A stretch of 64,000 nucleotides of DNA. It comes from PALSA-505 sp036267135. Its GTDB lineage: Bacteria > Actinomycetota > Actinomycetes > Streptosporangiales > Streptosporangiaceae. The position numbers were made by a program, and so were the translations under genes. The notes beneath the pieces were generated by a model. The model saw nothing but the letters and a program-made list of their open reading frames with translations, was not told the DNA's origin and did not search any database. Positions 49,009 to 57,530 of this stretch are shown here, in pieces. Every line of letters begins with the position of its first letter. The stretch's first letter is position 1. The stretch is taken from assembly GCA_036267135.1 (NCBI GenBank), contig DATAWQ010000155.1:11437-75436 (forward strand). Reading direction: 5' to 3'.

Positions 49009-51462
49009 ATGGGCGGTACGCGGGTGATCGGGGTTACGGGGTTGCGAAGGACCGCCGCGGCGGCCGCCCTGGTGTCGGCGGCGGCGCTGGCCGGGGGTGG
49101 CGTGGCGGCGGCCAGCCCGATCCAGCACGGCCAGGCCCACAGCCAGGCGGTGTCAGGCGTCATCTCCACCGTCGCGGGAGGGGTGGGCGGCCCTGGCCCA
49201 GGCCCGAACGTCGGTCTGGACACCCCGTGCGGCGTCGCCGCCAGCGCCAGCAACATCTACGTCAGCTCCGGCGGGTCGGTGCGCAAGGTGACCCAGGACA
49301 TCGGGCGCCTGTCCACGCTGGCCGGAACCGGCGCGTCCGGGCCGTTCGGCACCGGCGGGCCGGCCAGCAACGCCTCGGTCGCCCCCTGCGGGCTCGCGGT
49401 GGACCGGGTGGGCAACGTGGTGATCGCCGACACCGGCAACAGCCTGATCCGGGTGGTGGCGCACCACTCGGGCACGTACTACGGCCAGGCGATGGCCGCC
49501 GGGGACATCTACGCCGTGGCGGGCGGCGGCACCGGTGGCAACGGGTTCCCGGCCACCAGCGCCGCGCTCGCCTCGCCCGAGGCGGTGGCGATCGACCACC
49601 ACGGCAACCTGGTGATCGCCGACACGGGCTTCTGCGAGATCCAGGTGGTGGCGCACCGCTACGGCACGTTCTACGGACAGAAGATGCGGCCCGGCTACAT
49701 CTATGACGTTGCCGGGACCGGCGGCAACGGGGACGCCGGTGACGGCGGCCCGGCCACCGCGGCCGAGCTCGACAGGCCCGGCGGTGTGTCCGTGGACAGC
49801 GCGGGGAATCTCGTGATCGCCGACACCGAGAACAACCGGATCCGCGTGGTGGCCGAGAGTTCGGGCACGTTCTACGGGCAGGCGATGACGGCCGGGGACA
49901 TCTACAGCGTGGCCGGCACCGGCGATGGCGCCTACTCGGGCGACGGCGGCCCGGCCACCCAGGCGGCGCTGCAGGCGCCCGGCGGGGTGTCCGTGGACAG
50001 CGCGGGGAACCTGGTGATCGCCGACACCGAGAACAACCGGATCCGGATGGTGGCCGAGAGTTCGGGCACGTTCTACGGGCAGGCGATGACGGCCGGGGAC
50101 ATCTACACCGTGGCCGGCACCGGCAAAAACGGGTTCTTCGGCAACGGCATCCCCGCGACCTCAACCGGGGTCGCCCTGCCCGACGCGGTGACCTTCGACC
50201 ACGCGGGCAACCTGGTGATCACCAACACCAAGCAAAATCGCATCCAGGTGGTGGCGGTCAGCACCGGCACGTTCTACCGGCAGGCGATGACGGCCGGGGA
50301 CATCTACACGGTGGCGGGCACCGGCAAGGAGGGACTCTCCGGTGACTTCGCCCCCGCTACATCGGCCGAGATGCTGAACCCGTGGGGGGTAGCCACCGAT
50401 CACGCCGGTGACCTGCTGCTATCTACCTACAATGACGTCGTGCGGATGGTGCCCGTGGCCTCCGGCAACCTGTACGGGCACAAGGTGAAGGCCGGGGACA
50501 TCTACGATCTGGCCGGCACCGGAAAGCAGGGGTTCTCAGGCGACGGCCGCCGGGCCAGCAAAGCCGAGCTCAACTACCCGATCGGCATCGGCGTCGACGC
50601 CGCGGGCAATCTGCTCATCCCCGACCGGTACAACGAGCGGATCCGGATGGTGCCTGTCGTCTCCGGCACCTACTTCGGGCAGGCGATGAAGGCGGGTGAC
50701 ATCTACACCGTGGCCGGTGACGGCACGGAGGGGTATACGGGTGACGGCGGCCCGGCCACCTTGGCCGAGCTCAACACTCCGCGCGCCGTGACCGCCGACG
50801 CCGCGGGCAACCTGGTGATCGCCGACGACGAGAACAACGTGGTCCGGGTGGTGGCGGCCGCGTCGGGCACGTTCTACGGTCAGGCGATGACGGCCGGTGA
50901 CATCTACACGGTCGCCGGGAACGGCGTGGCCGGATACACCGGTAACGGCGGACTGGCCACCCTGGCTGAGCTGGACGAGCCCGGCGGCGTGTCCGTGGAC
51001 GCCGCGGGCAACCTGGTGATCGCCGACGGCGGCAATGACGTGGTCCGGGTGGTGGCGGCCGCGTCGGGGACGTTCTATGGCCAGGACATGACGATCGGTG
51101 ACATCTACACGGTCGCCGGGGACGGCGTCAGGGGATACGCGGGTGACGGTGGCCTGGCCACCTCGGCCGAACTGGACAATCCCCAGGACGTGACCGTGGA
51201 CGGCAACGGCAACCTGGTGATCGCCGACAACGGCAACAGCCGCGTCCGGGTGGCGGCGGCTGTGTCGGGCACGTTCTACGGCCAGGACATGACGGCCGGG
51301 GACGTTTACACGGTCGCCGGGAACGGCACGGCCGGGTACGGGGGCGACGGCGGGCCGGCCACCGCGGCCGAACTGGCCTCTCCGGCCAGCGTGGCGGTGA
51401 GCGGCACGAAGCTGTTCATCGCCGACAAGCTGAACAACCGGATCCGGGAGGTTACCGGCTGA
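49009..51462 (+). CDS. Secreted NHL-repeat beta-propeller protein
   Basis: The 817-residue protein has a Sec signal (about 1-36, AAASPIQ cut). At least eleven blades of ~55-60 residues follow, each with NLVIAD(T/N)xNNRIRVV, SGTFYGQAMTAGDIYTVAGTG and GDGGPAT elements, which is NHL architecture with a fixed insert. No sorting signal or catalytic domain is seen, so it may be a surface or extracellular scaffold or lectin-like propeller. ATG at 49009 is preceded by GGCGGAAAGG; frames extending upstream are non-coding. Confidence 0.85.
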   Translation: MGGTRVIGVTGLRRTAAAAALVSAAALAGGGVAAASPIQHGQAHSQAVSGVISTVAGGVGGPGPGPNVGLDTPCGVAASASNIYVSSGGSVRKVTQDIGRLSTLAGTGASGPFGTGGPASNASVAPCGLAVDRVGNVVIADTGNSLIRVVAHHSGTYYGQAMAAGDIYAVAGGGTGGNGFPATSAALASPEAVAIDHHGNLVIADTGFCEIQVVAHRYGTFYGQKMRPGYIYDVAGTGGNGDAGDGGPATAAELDRPGGVSVDSAGNLVIADTENNRIRVVAESSGTFYGQAMTAGDIYSVAGTGDGAYSGDGGPATQAALQAPGGVSVDSAGNLVIADTENNRIRMVAESSGTFYGQAMTAGDIYTVAGTGKNGFFGNGIPATSTGVALPDAVTFDHAGNLVITNTKQNRIQVVAVSTGTFYRQAMTAGDIYTVAGTGKEGLSGDFAPATSAEMLNPWGVATDHAGDLLLSTYNDVVRMVPVASGNLYGHKVKAGDIYDLAGTGKQGFSGDGRRASKAELNYPIGIGVDAAGNLLIPDRYNERIRMVPVVSGTYFGQAMKAGDIYTVAGDGTEGYTGDGGPATLAELNTPRAVTADAAGNLVIADDENNVVRVVAAASGTFYGQAMTAGDIYTVAGNGVAGYTGNGGLATLAELDEPGGVSVDAAGNLVIADGGNDVVRVVAAASGTFYGQDMTIGDIYTVAGDGVRGYAGDGGLATSAELDNPQDVTVDGNGNLVIADNGNSRVRVAAAVSGTFYGQDMTAGDVYTVAGNGTAGYGGDGGPATAAELASPASVAVSGTKLFIADKLNNRIREVTG

Positions 51463-51514
51463 CACACCCCGGTGCGGGCGGGAGACCGAAGCCGCCGGGT
51501 GCCATGATGGCCGG

Positions 51515-51904
51515 ATGCGCGGACGATCTCGCACCGACTGGTGGGGCGTGGTGCTGGAGGCGCACGACGCCGTCGCGCTGGCTCATTTCTACGCCAGCAT
51601 CCTGGGCTGGCCGATCGCCACGCAGGACGGGGGCGAGGCGGCGATAGCGGTCCCTGGCACCTCCTCTTACCTGGCCTTCGAGTCCTCGCCCGACTACGTG
51701 CCGCCGGTCTGGCCCGCCACCGGCGGGCAGCAGCAGATGATGATGCACATCGACGTGGCCGTTGACGATCTAGCCGCCGCCGTCGCCGAGGCGGTGGAAC
51801 TGGGCGCGACGGTGGCCGCCTATCAGCCCCAGGACGACGTCCGCGTGCTGCTGGACCCGGCCGGCCACCCGTTCTGCCTGTACCTCGACCACGACCTCGA
51901 CTGA
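51515..51904 (+). CDS. VOC superfamily (glyoxalase-like) protein
   Basis: This 129-residue single VOC domain begins WGVVLEAHDAVALAHFYASI and has a metal-site-like MMMHIDVAVDDL strand and the terminal DPAGHPFCLYLD strand. Related proteins isomerise, dioxygenate or bind antibiotics. ATG at 51515. No clear operon partner. Confidence 0.85.
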   Translation: MRGRSRTDWWGVVLEAHDAVALAHFYASILGWPIATQDGGEAAIAVPGTSSYLAFESSPDYVPPVWPATGGQQQMMMHIDVAVDDLAAAVAEAVELGATVAAYQPQDDVRVLLDPAGHPFCLYLDHDLD

Positions 51905-51931
51905 CCAGAGCCGCCGCTGATCTGAGCACGC

Positions 51932-53023
51932 TCAGGTGAGCTCGGCCGGATTCACGCCGGCGCCGCCGGCCGCGCTGCTCTGGTAGGCGGCGAGCACGAA
52001 CCGCAGCACGTCGGTGGCCTCCTCGCCGCTCCACAGCAGCGGGCCATCGCCGGTGCGCAGCCAGCGCAGCCAGTGCCGTCCGGAGTCGCGGAAGCTGCTG
52101 GCCCAGTCGTCGTCGAGCGCGTGGTACCCACGCATCTCACCGTCGGCGTACACCTCCAGGCTGGGTTCCTGGATGCCGCGGCCGGTGCACCGGTTGACCC
52201 GGGCGAATCCCCGGCTGCCGGTGATCTCCCAGCGCTCGTCGTTGGTGTAGTAGTCCGAGCGCAGGTACATCTCCATCGCCAGCGTGATGTCCCACACGCC
52301 GCGGACGCCGCTGGTGTGCTCCCAGATGATCGTGGACGGTGCGTCGATGTCCACGCCGGGCCCGACCGGCGTGCTACCGACCCAGGCCCGGACCTCCCTG
52401 ACCGGCCCGAACAGCCACAGCGCCGTCGCGAACTTGTGCCAGCCGTCGTCGAACACCAGGATGCCGTGGCCTCGCTTCATCTGCTCCCACTGCCACTCGA
52501 AGCTGCTGACCGGCACGTCCCAGCCGCCCAGGGCGCTGCCCACCATCTTCATGTGGTAGCCGGAGATGCGGCCAAGCTCGCCGGACTCGGCCACCTCCTT
52601 GAGCTTGCGCAGCGGCTCGTAGAACAGGTAGTTCTCCATCACCCGCAGGACCCGGCCGCTGGCCCGCGCGGCGTCCAGCATCTGCCGCGCCTCGCCGAGG
52701 TCGTTGCACATCGGCTTCTGCACGTTGACGTGCCAGCCGTAGCCGAGCAGTTCGGTGACGCCGGCGGCGTGCAACTGAACAGGAAGCAGCACCTCGACGG
52801 CGTCGACCTCGATACCGCTCGCCGCCAGTTCGGCGGCGCAGGAGAACGTGACGGCATCGGGCCAGTCCGCCTGGCGCTGCGCGCGGCGTTCCTCACTGGG
52901 GTCGACCAGCGCCACCACATCGGCGTCGAGGTTGCCTTGGTATGCGCAGCCGTTCAGGTCGAAAATCTGGCCCAGGCCAATGAACGCCACCCGCACAGGG
53001 CGGTCATACGGTGCGAAGCCCAC
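51932..53023 (-). CDS. Gfo/Idh/MocA family oxidoreductase
   Basis: This 363-residue NAD(P) enzyme has the Rossmann motif VAFIGLGQIFD near the start, HVNVQKPMCNDL (the EKP-type catalytic Lys as QKP) and a C-terminal dimer/substrate domain (YHMKMVGSALGGWDVPVSS). It probably oxidises or epimerises a sugar or cyclitol. The start is uncertain: GTG at 53023 (GGGAAG upstream) or GTG at 52996; the long upstream frame belongs to the opposite strand's methyltransferase. Divergent from that gene. Confidence 0.85.
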   Translation of the reverse strand: MGFAPYDRPVRVAFIGLGQIFDLNGCAYQGNLDADVVALVDPSEERRAQRQADWPDAVTFSCAAELAASGIEVDAVEVLLPVQLHAAGVTELLGYGWHVNVQKPMCNDLGEARQMLDAARASGRVLRVMENYLFYEPLRKLKEVAESGELGRISGYHMKMVGSALGGWDVPVSSFEWQWEQMKRGHGILVFDDGWHKFATALWLFGPVREVRAWVGSTPVGPGVDIDAPSTIIWEHTSGVRGVWDITLAMEMYLRSDYYTNDERWEITGSRGFARVNRCTGRGIQEPSLEVYADGEMRGYHALDDDWASSFRDSGRHWLRWLRTGDGPLLWSGEEATDVLRFVLAAYQSSAAGGAGVNPAELT

Positions 53024-53065
53024 CGCCTCAGTCTTCCCGATATCCGGCCGCGTACGGTCGGAGCC

Positions 53066-53935
53066 ATGAATCATCATCAGCATGCCTACGACGGCCACCG
53101 GCACGACGCCGCCGATGTCGACTTCGGGGCCATAGCCGACCTGCTGGACCTGGACGCCGAGGTGCTGCACACGTACCTGTCGGACGCCACCGGCTGGGTG
53201 CACGACCAGGCGGCCGGGCTGACCGTGGCCCGGCTGATCGACCTGGGCTGCGGGACGGGGCCCGCGGCCGTCGAACTGGCCGGGCGCTGGCCCGCGGCCG
53301 AGGTGGTCGCCGTGGACGGGTCCGCGGCGTTGCTGGCGCGCCTGAGGGCCAAGGCCGCCAGACTCGGGCTGGCTGACCGGGTTCATACGGTCGAGGCGGA
53401 TCTGGACGGGCCGTGGCCGGACACCGGCGCCGTGGACCTGGTGTGGACGTCGATGACCCTGCACCACCTGGCCGATCCGGGCCAGGCGCTGCGCGAGATC
53501 TTCGCCCGCATCCGTCCCGGCGGTCTGCTCGCCGTGGCCGAGCTCACCAGCTCGCTGCGCTTCCTGCCCGACGACATCGGGATCGGCCGGCCCGGGCTCG
53601 AAGCGCGCTGCAACGCCGTGTTCGACGAGACCCACGCGGCCGCGCTGCCGCACCTGGACGCGGACTGGGGCGCGTTCATGAGCCAGGCCGGGTTTGCCGA
53701 TGTGGTCAAGCGGTCCTTTGAGATCGACGTGACCGCGCCGCTTCCGGCCGCCGCCGGGCGGTTCGCGCAATGGTCGCTGCAGCGCGGCCGCGAACAGTTC
53801 GACGGTCGGCTGGACGCCGCCGACCTGGCCACGCTCGACGCCATCACCAGCGACGACGGGCCGCACAGCGTCCTGCGCCGGCCGGATCTGGTCATCCGCG
53901 GCGCCAGAACCCTGTGGACCGGCCGGCGGCCCTGA
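53066..53935 (+). CDS. Class I SAM-dependent methyltransferase
   Basis: This 289-residue enzyme has motif I LIDLGCGTGPAAVELAG near 57-73, acidic motif EVVAVDGSAALL and motif VDLVWTSMTLHHLADPGQAL. The N-terminus is His-rich (MNHHQHAYDGHRHDAADVDF). Cytosolic; substrate unknown. ATG at 53066 after GGAG; the upstream extension to 52073 is a shadow of the opposite-strand oxidoreductase. Confidence 0.88.
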   Translation: MNHHQHAYDGHRHDAADVDFGAIADLLDLDAEVLHTYLSDATGWVHDQAAGLTVARLIDLGCGTGPAAVELAGRWPAAEVVAVDGSAALLARLRAKAARLGLADRVHTVEADLDGPWPDTGAVDLVWTSMTLHHLADPGQALREIFARIRPGGLLAVAELTSSLRFLPDDIGIGRPGLEARCNAVFDETHAAALPHLDADWGAFMSQAGFADVVKRSFEIDVTAPLPAAAGRFAQWSLQRGREQFDGRLDAADLATLDAITSDDGPHSVLRRPDLVIRGARTLWTGRRP

Positions 53936-53978
53936 CCTTCAGAAGCTACGCAGAACCAGCCAAGAGGTTTCCCTCCGC

Positions 53979-54005
53979 TTGCTGCCGCATTGTCGATAGC
54001 AGCAA
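53979..54005. promoter_or_regulatory. Inverted repeat before the redox operon
   Basis: TTGCTGC and GCAGCAA, 13 nt apart, lie 25 bp upstream of the Ser-rich gene. Could be an operator or a weak terminator for the methyltransferase gene. Confidence 0.4.
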
Positions 54006-54029
54006 CAAGCAACGAGAGGGGAACCACCG

Positions 54030-54404
54030 ATGTCCAGCGATCCTGGCGGCCACCCACTGCCGCCGTCGGCACTCAGGCGGCGGGGGAAGCGGCGGCTGGC
54101 CGCGGTGACCGCCGGCGTCGGCGTGGCGAGCGTGCTGGCGGCCGCCGCCGTCGCCGCCACCCTCCCCGGCTCGGCTCACGCCTCCAGCACCGAGAATTCG
54201 GGTTCGTCGGCCAGTTCCAGTTCCAGTTCCAGTTCCGGCACTGGCACCAGCACCGGCACCGGCACCAGCGGCGACGGGTCCGGCCAGGCGAGCTCGGGAT
54301 CCAGCACCGGTAGCTCATCGGGCTCGACGACGGGCGGCGGTTCGTCGTCGTCCTCGTCGGACAGCTCGTCCGGCACGGTGCACGCGACCTCGGGGGCGTC
54401 ATGA
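54030..54404 (+). CDS. Ser/Gly-rich membrane-anchored protein, first gene of redox operon
   Basis: This 124-residue protein has a basic N-terminus, one membrane helix at about 23-45 (LAAVTAGVGVASVLAAAAVA), and ~75 residues that are nearly all Ser, Gly and Thr, partly encoded by a CCAGTT hexamer repeat. It occupies the position of an FMN-binding protein that ApbE normally flavinylates, but no FMN_bind domain is present. The C-terminal TVHATSGAS is Ser/Thr-rich. ATG at 54030 after GAGAGGGG; overlaps apbE by 4 bp. Confidence 0.7.
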   Translation: MSSDPGGHPLPPSALRRRGKRRLAAVTAGVGVASVLAAAAVAATLPGSAHASSTENSGSSASSSSSSSSGTGTSTGTGTSGDGSGQASSGSSTGSSSGSTTGGGSSSSSSDSSSGTVHATSGAS

Positions 54405-55363
54405 CCGCCGCCAGCCGCGCGTCAGGCGGGCCGCAGGCGGCGGCCAGCTGGGACGCGATCGGGACCTCGGTCCAGCTGGTCGTCACCGACCCGGCGCGGC
54501 TGGCGGCGGGCCGGCGGCTGCTGACCAGCTACATCGCGGCACTGGACCTGGCCTGCAGCCGCTTCCGGCCCGACTCCGAACTGGCCAGGGCCGAACGCCA
54601 GGCCGGGACGCCGGTGCGGGTGAGTGAGCTGCTCGCCGACGCGGTCAGCGTGGCCCTGTACGCGGCCGAGGTCACCGGCGGCGACCTCGATCCCACCGTG
54701 GCCACGCAGCTCGTCGCGCTCGGCTACGACCGTGACTTCGGGCAGATGGCCAAGGACGGCCCGGCGGTGCGGGTCGTCGCGGGCGGCCGGCCCCGCTGGC
54801 GGGAGATCCACCTGGACCGCGAGCGCGGCAGGCTGACCGTCCCGCCCGGTGTCCGGCTCGACCTCGGGGCGACGGCCAAGGCGCACGCCGCCGACCGGGC
54901 CGCCGACCGGCTGACCCGGCGGCTGCGCTGCGGTGTGCTGGTCGGCCTCGGCGGCGACATCGCGGTGGGCGGCGAACCCCCGGTGGGCGGCTGGCGAATC
55001 CGGATCCAGGACGTCACCGGGGACCCTGGCGAGCCTCCGGCCGGGCCCTCCCAGCTGATCGCGCTGGCCAGCGGCGGCGTCAGCTCGTCGGGCATCGCGG
55101 CCCGCCGCTGGCGGCGCGGCGGACGGTCGCTGCACCACATCCTGGACCCCCGCACCGGCCTGCCGGCCCGGCCGGTGTGGCGCACCGTCTCGGTGCTGGC
55201 AGACACGGCCGTGCGGGCGAACATCGCGAGCACCACCGCCATCATCCGCGGCGCCGCCGCGCCCGGCTGGCTGGAAGACGGGGGAATCGCCGCCCGCCTG
55301 GTCTCGGCCGCCGGCCAGGTGCGGGCCACCGCCGCCTGGCCCCACGAGGAGGCCGCGGCATGA
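54401..55363 (+). CDS. apbE: FAD:protein FMN transferase (ApbE family)
   Basis: This 320-residue enzyme attaches FMN to Ser/Thr of target proteins. Visible: LDLGATAKAHAADRAADRL (the LDxGxxxKG-like region with one Gly replaced by Ala), VGLGGDIAVGG, and the DPRTGLPARP motif near 250-260 with the Mg/FAD-binding residues. No signal or lipobox, so it is predicted cytosolic, which is unusual as many ApbEs are exported. Overlaps both neighbours by 4 bp. Confidence 0.88.
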   Translation: MTAASRASGGPQAAASWDAIGTSVQLVVTDPARLAAGRRLLTSYIAALDLACSRFRPDSELARAERQAGTPVRVSELLADAVSVALYAAEVTGGDLDPTVATQLVALGYDRDFGQMAKDGPAVRVVAGGRPRWREIHLDRERGRLTVPPGVRLDLGATAKAHAADRAADRLTRRLRCGVLVGLGGDIAVGGEPPVGGWRIRIQDVTGDPGEPPAGPSQLIALASGGVSSSGIAARRWRRGGRSLHHILDPRTGLPARPVWRTVSVLADTAVRANIASTTAIIRGAAAPGWLEDGGIAARLVSAAGQVRATAAWPHEEAAA

Positions 55364-55992
55364 CCGGGATCACCCAGTCCACCGCCCTGTGGTACGCCAG
55401 CCGGGCCACCGGCGTCGTCTGCCTGGTGCTGTTCACCGCCGTGGTGCTGCTCGGCATCGGTGTCAACCGCCAGGGCCGGCTGCCCGGCCTGCCCAGGTTC
55501 GCCGTCACCGGGCTGCACCGCAGCCTGTCACTGATCGCCGTGGTCTTCCTGGTGATCCACGTGGTTACCGCGGTCGCCGACAGCTGCGTGAGCATCCGGC
55601 TGGCCGCCGCGATCATCCCGTTCACGTCGAGCTACGAACCGCTGCAGATCGGCCTCGGCGCCATCGCCCTCGACCTGATCGCCGCGCTGATCGTCACCAG
55701 CCTGCTGCGGGCCCGCATCGGCCGGCGGCTGTGGCGGGCCGTGCACTGGCTCGCCTACGCCGCCTTCCCTGTGACGGTGCTGCACTCGGTCACCAGCGCC
55801 AAGGACCTGCAGTCGGGCTTCCTGCTCGGCCTCACGGTCGCGTGCGGGCTCGCCGTCATCGGGGCCGTGAGCTACCGGGTGATCCAGGCCAGGCCGGCCC
55901 GCCGGGCGGCGCCGGTGCCGCTGGGCCAGGGGGCTCTGCTGGCCGAAGACATGACCGGCTACCGGGTCCTGGAGAAAGGAGCCAGCCGATGA
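55360..55992 (+). CDS. Ferric-reductase-like transmembrane protein
   Basis: This 210-residue membrane protein has about five helices. His residues are placed for haem b: HRS and IHVVT near 50-65, and HWLAYAAFPVTVLHSVTSAKD near 128-148. It resembles the ferric_reduct membrane domain without the flavodoxin/NAD domain. It would pass electrons across the membrane to or from the flavinylated or Ser-rich partner. ATG at 55360 overlaps apbE; the stop overlaps the NuoF-like gene. Confidence 0.85.
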   Translation: MTGITQSTALWYASRATGVVCLVLFTAVVLLGIGVNRQGRLPGLPRFAVTGLHRSLSLIAVVFLVIHVVTAVADSCVSIRLAAAIIPFTSSYEPLQIGLGAIALDLIAALIVTSLLRARIGRRLWRAVHWLAYAAFPVTVLHSVTSAKDLQSGFLLGLTVACGLAVIGAVSYRVIQARPARRAAPVPLGQGALLAEDMTGYRVLEKGASR

Positions 55993-57296
55993 GCGGCACG
56001 GCCACGATGGAACGCCCCAGAGCCACCGCCCCGCGAGGCATCCCCCGGCTGCTCGGGCCCGGCGGCGCCGACCGGCCCGGGCACCTCCGGGCGCACGGCC
56101 GGCTGCCCTACCGCGACGGGCTGATCGAGGAGATCGGCGTGGCGGGGCTGACCGGGCGAGGCGGAGCGGCTTTCCCCGCGACGGTCAAGATGACCGCGGT
56201 CGCCCGGCAGCCAGGCGGCAAGGTCGTGGTGGGCAACGGCGCCGAGGGCGAGCCCGCCAGCCACAAGGACAAGCAGTTGCTCTGGCTGGCGCCGCACCTG
56301 GTGCTCGACGGCCTGCAGCTCGCCGCCCACGCGGTGGGAGCCAGGCGCGCGGTCCTGTACGTGCACCGCAACGACCAGCTCCAGGGCCTGCTGGCCGGGG
56401 CGCTCGCCGAACGCGCGGACGCCGGCGACGACCGGATCGCGGTCGAGCTGGTGCCCGCACCGCACCGGTTCCTGGCCGGTGAGGAGTCCGCGCTGGTCAG
56501 CCGCCTCGGTGGCGGCCTGGCCCGGCCCATGTTCAAGCGGCCGCCGGTCTTCGAGCGTGGTGTCGGCGGTCTGCCCACGCTGGTGCAGAACGTCGAGACG
56601 CTCGCTCACCTGGCCCTGATCGCCCGGTACGGCGCCGCCTGGTTCCGCGAGCAGGGCACGGCCGCCGAGCCGGGCACCATGATCGTCACCGCGCACAGCA
56701 CGGACGGGGTCAGCCAGGTCAGTGAGGTGCCCATCGGCGCGCCGATCGCCGGCCTGCTCGGCCTGGGCCGGGCCCCCGCCCAGGCGGTGCTGGCCGGCGG
56801 CTACCACGGCGCCTGGATCCCCGCCGACCTGGCCGCGCGACGGCCGCTGGCCGACGCCGAACTCCGCCCGCTCGGCGCCGCCGTGGGTGCGGGCGTGCTC
56901 GCCGCGCTCCCGCCGGACCGGTGCGGCCTGGCCGAGACCGCCCGGGTGCTGCGCTACCTGGCCGCCGAGTCGGCCGGCCAGTGCGGGCCCTGCCTGAACG
57001 GACTGCCCCGCATCGCCGCCGTGTTCTCCGCGCTGGCCCGGCCCCACCTCGGCCGCGGCGGCCACCCGGGCCGCCGCGGGCTCGACGACCTGGAGCGGTG
57101 GGCCGGGCTGGTCACCGGGCGGGGCGCCTGCCACCACCCCGACGGGACCGTGCGGCTGGTGCGCAGCGCGCTCACCGTGTTCTGCGGTGAGGTCGACGAG
57201 CACCTGCGGGGCCGCTGCACCGCCGGCCCGGCCGCGGCCCCGTTCCTGCCGGTGCCCGCGGCCGCGGCCCCGCTGTCCCGGCGCGACTGGAGGTAA
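55989..57296 (+). CDS. NuoF-like NADH-binding iron-sulfur protein
   Basis: The 435-residue protein has the FMN/NADH core of NuoF (GRGGAAFPATVK at 57-67, GNGAEGEP) and a C-terminal Fe-S region with Cys332, 335, 381 and 399. The usual ESCGxCxPC is ESAGQCGPC here, so the first ligand is Ala and the cluster may be bound by later Cys. It would oxidise NAD(P)H and feed electrons to the ferredoxin and membrane haem protein. Cytosolic. Coupled on both sides. Confidence 0.88.
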   Translation: MSGTATMERPRATAPRGIPRLLGPGGADRPGHLRAHGRLPYRDGLIEEIGVAGLTGRGGAAFPATVKMTAVARQPGGKVVVGNGAEGEPASHKDKQLLWLAPHLVLDGLQLAAHAVGARRAVLYVHRNDQLQGLLAGALAERADAGDDRIAVELVPAPHRFLAGEESALVSRLGGGLARPMFKRPPVFERGVGGLPTLVQNVETLAHLALIARYGAAWFREQGTAAEPGTMIVTAHSTDGVSQVSEVPIGAPIAGLLGLGRAPAQAVLAGGYHGAWIPADLAARRPLADAELRPLGAAVGAGVLAALPPDRCGLAETARVLRYLAAESAGQCGPCLNGLPRIAAVFSALARPHLGRGGHPGRRGLDDLERWAGLVTGRGACHHPDGTVRLVRSALTVFCGEVDEHLRGRCTAGPAAAPFLPVPAAAAPLSRRDWR

Positions 57297-57299
57297 ATC

Positions 57300-57503
57300 A
57301 TGGGCTCCCGCCTGCGGGTCGACCCCGTCGCCTGCTCCGGCCACGGCCTGTGCGCCGAACTGCTGCCCGAGCGGGTCACCCTCGACGAGTGGGGCTACCC
57401 CGTCGTCTCCGCCGAGCCCATCCCGCCGGCGCTGGAGGTCCACGCCCGGCGCGCCGTGACCGACTGCCCGGCCCTGGCCCTGCTGCTCGACCGGGCCGGG
57501 TGA
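57300..57503 (+). CDS. Small 3Fe-4S-type ferredoxin
   Basis: This 67-residue ferredoxin has Cys12, Cys18 and Cys56 (VACSGHGLCAELL, TDCPALAL), the three-cysteine spacing of 3Fe-4S ferredoxins that serve P450s and similar enzymes. Start ATG at 57300, 3 bp after the NuoF-like gene. It is the soluble carrier of this redox operon. Confidence 0.9.
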   Translation: MGSRLRVDPVACSGHGLCAELLPERVTLDEWGYPVVSAEPIPPALEVHARRAVTDCPALALLLDRAG

Positions 57504-57530
57504 GGATCACCCGGCCCGGCCTGGTGCCCG

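Noticed and set aside
52073..53065. Long 5' extension of the methyltransferase frame
   Set aside because: Antisense to the Gfo/Idh/MocA gene. The methyltransferase begins at the ATG at 53066 with its own ribosome site.
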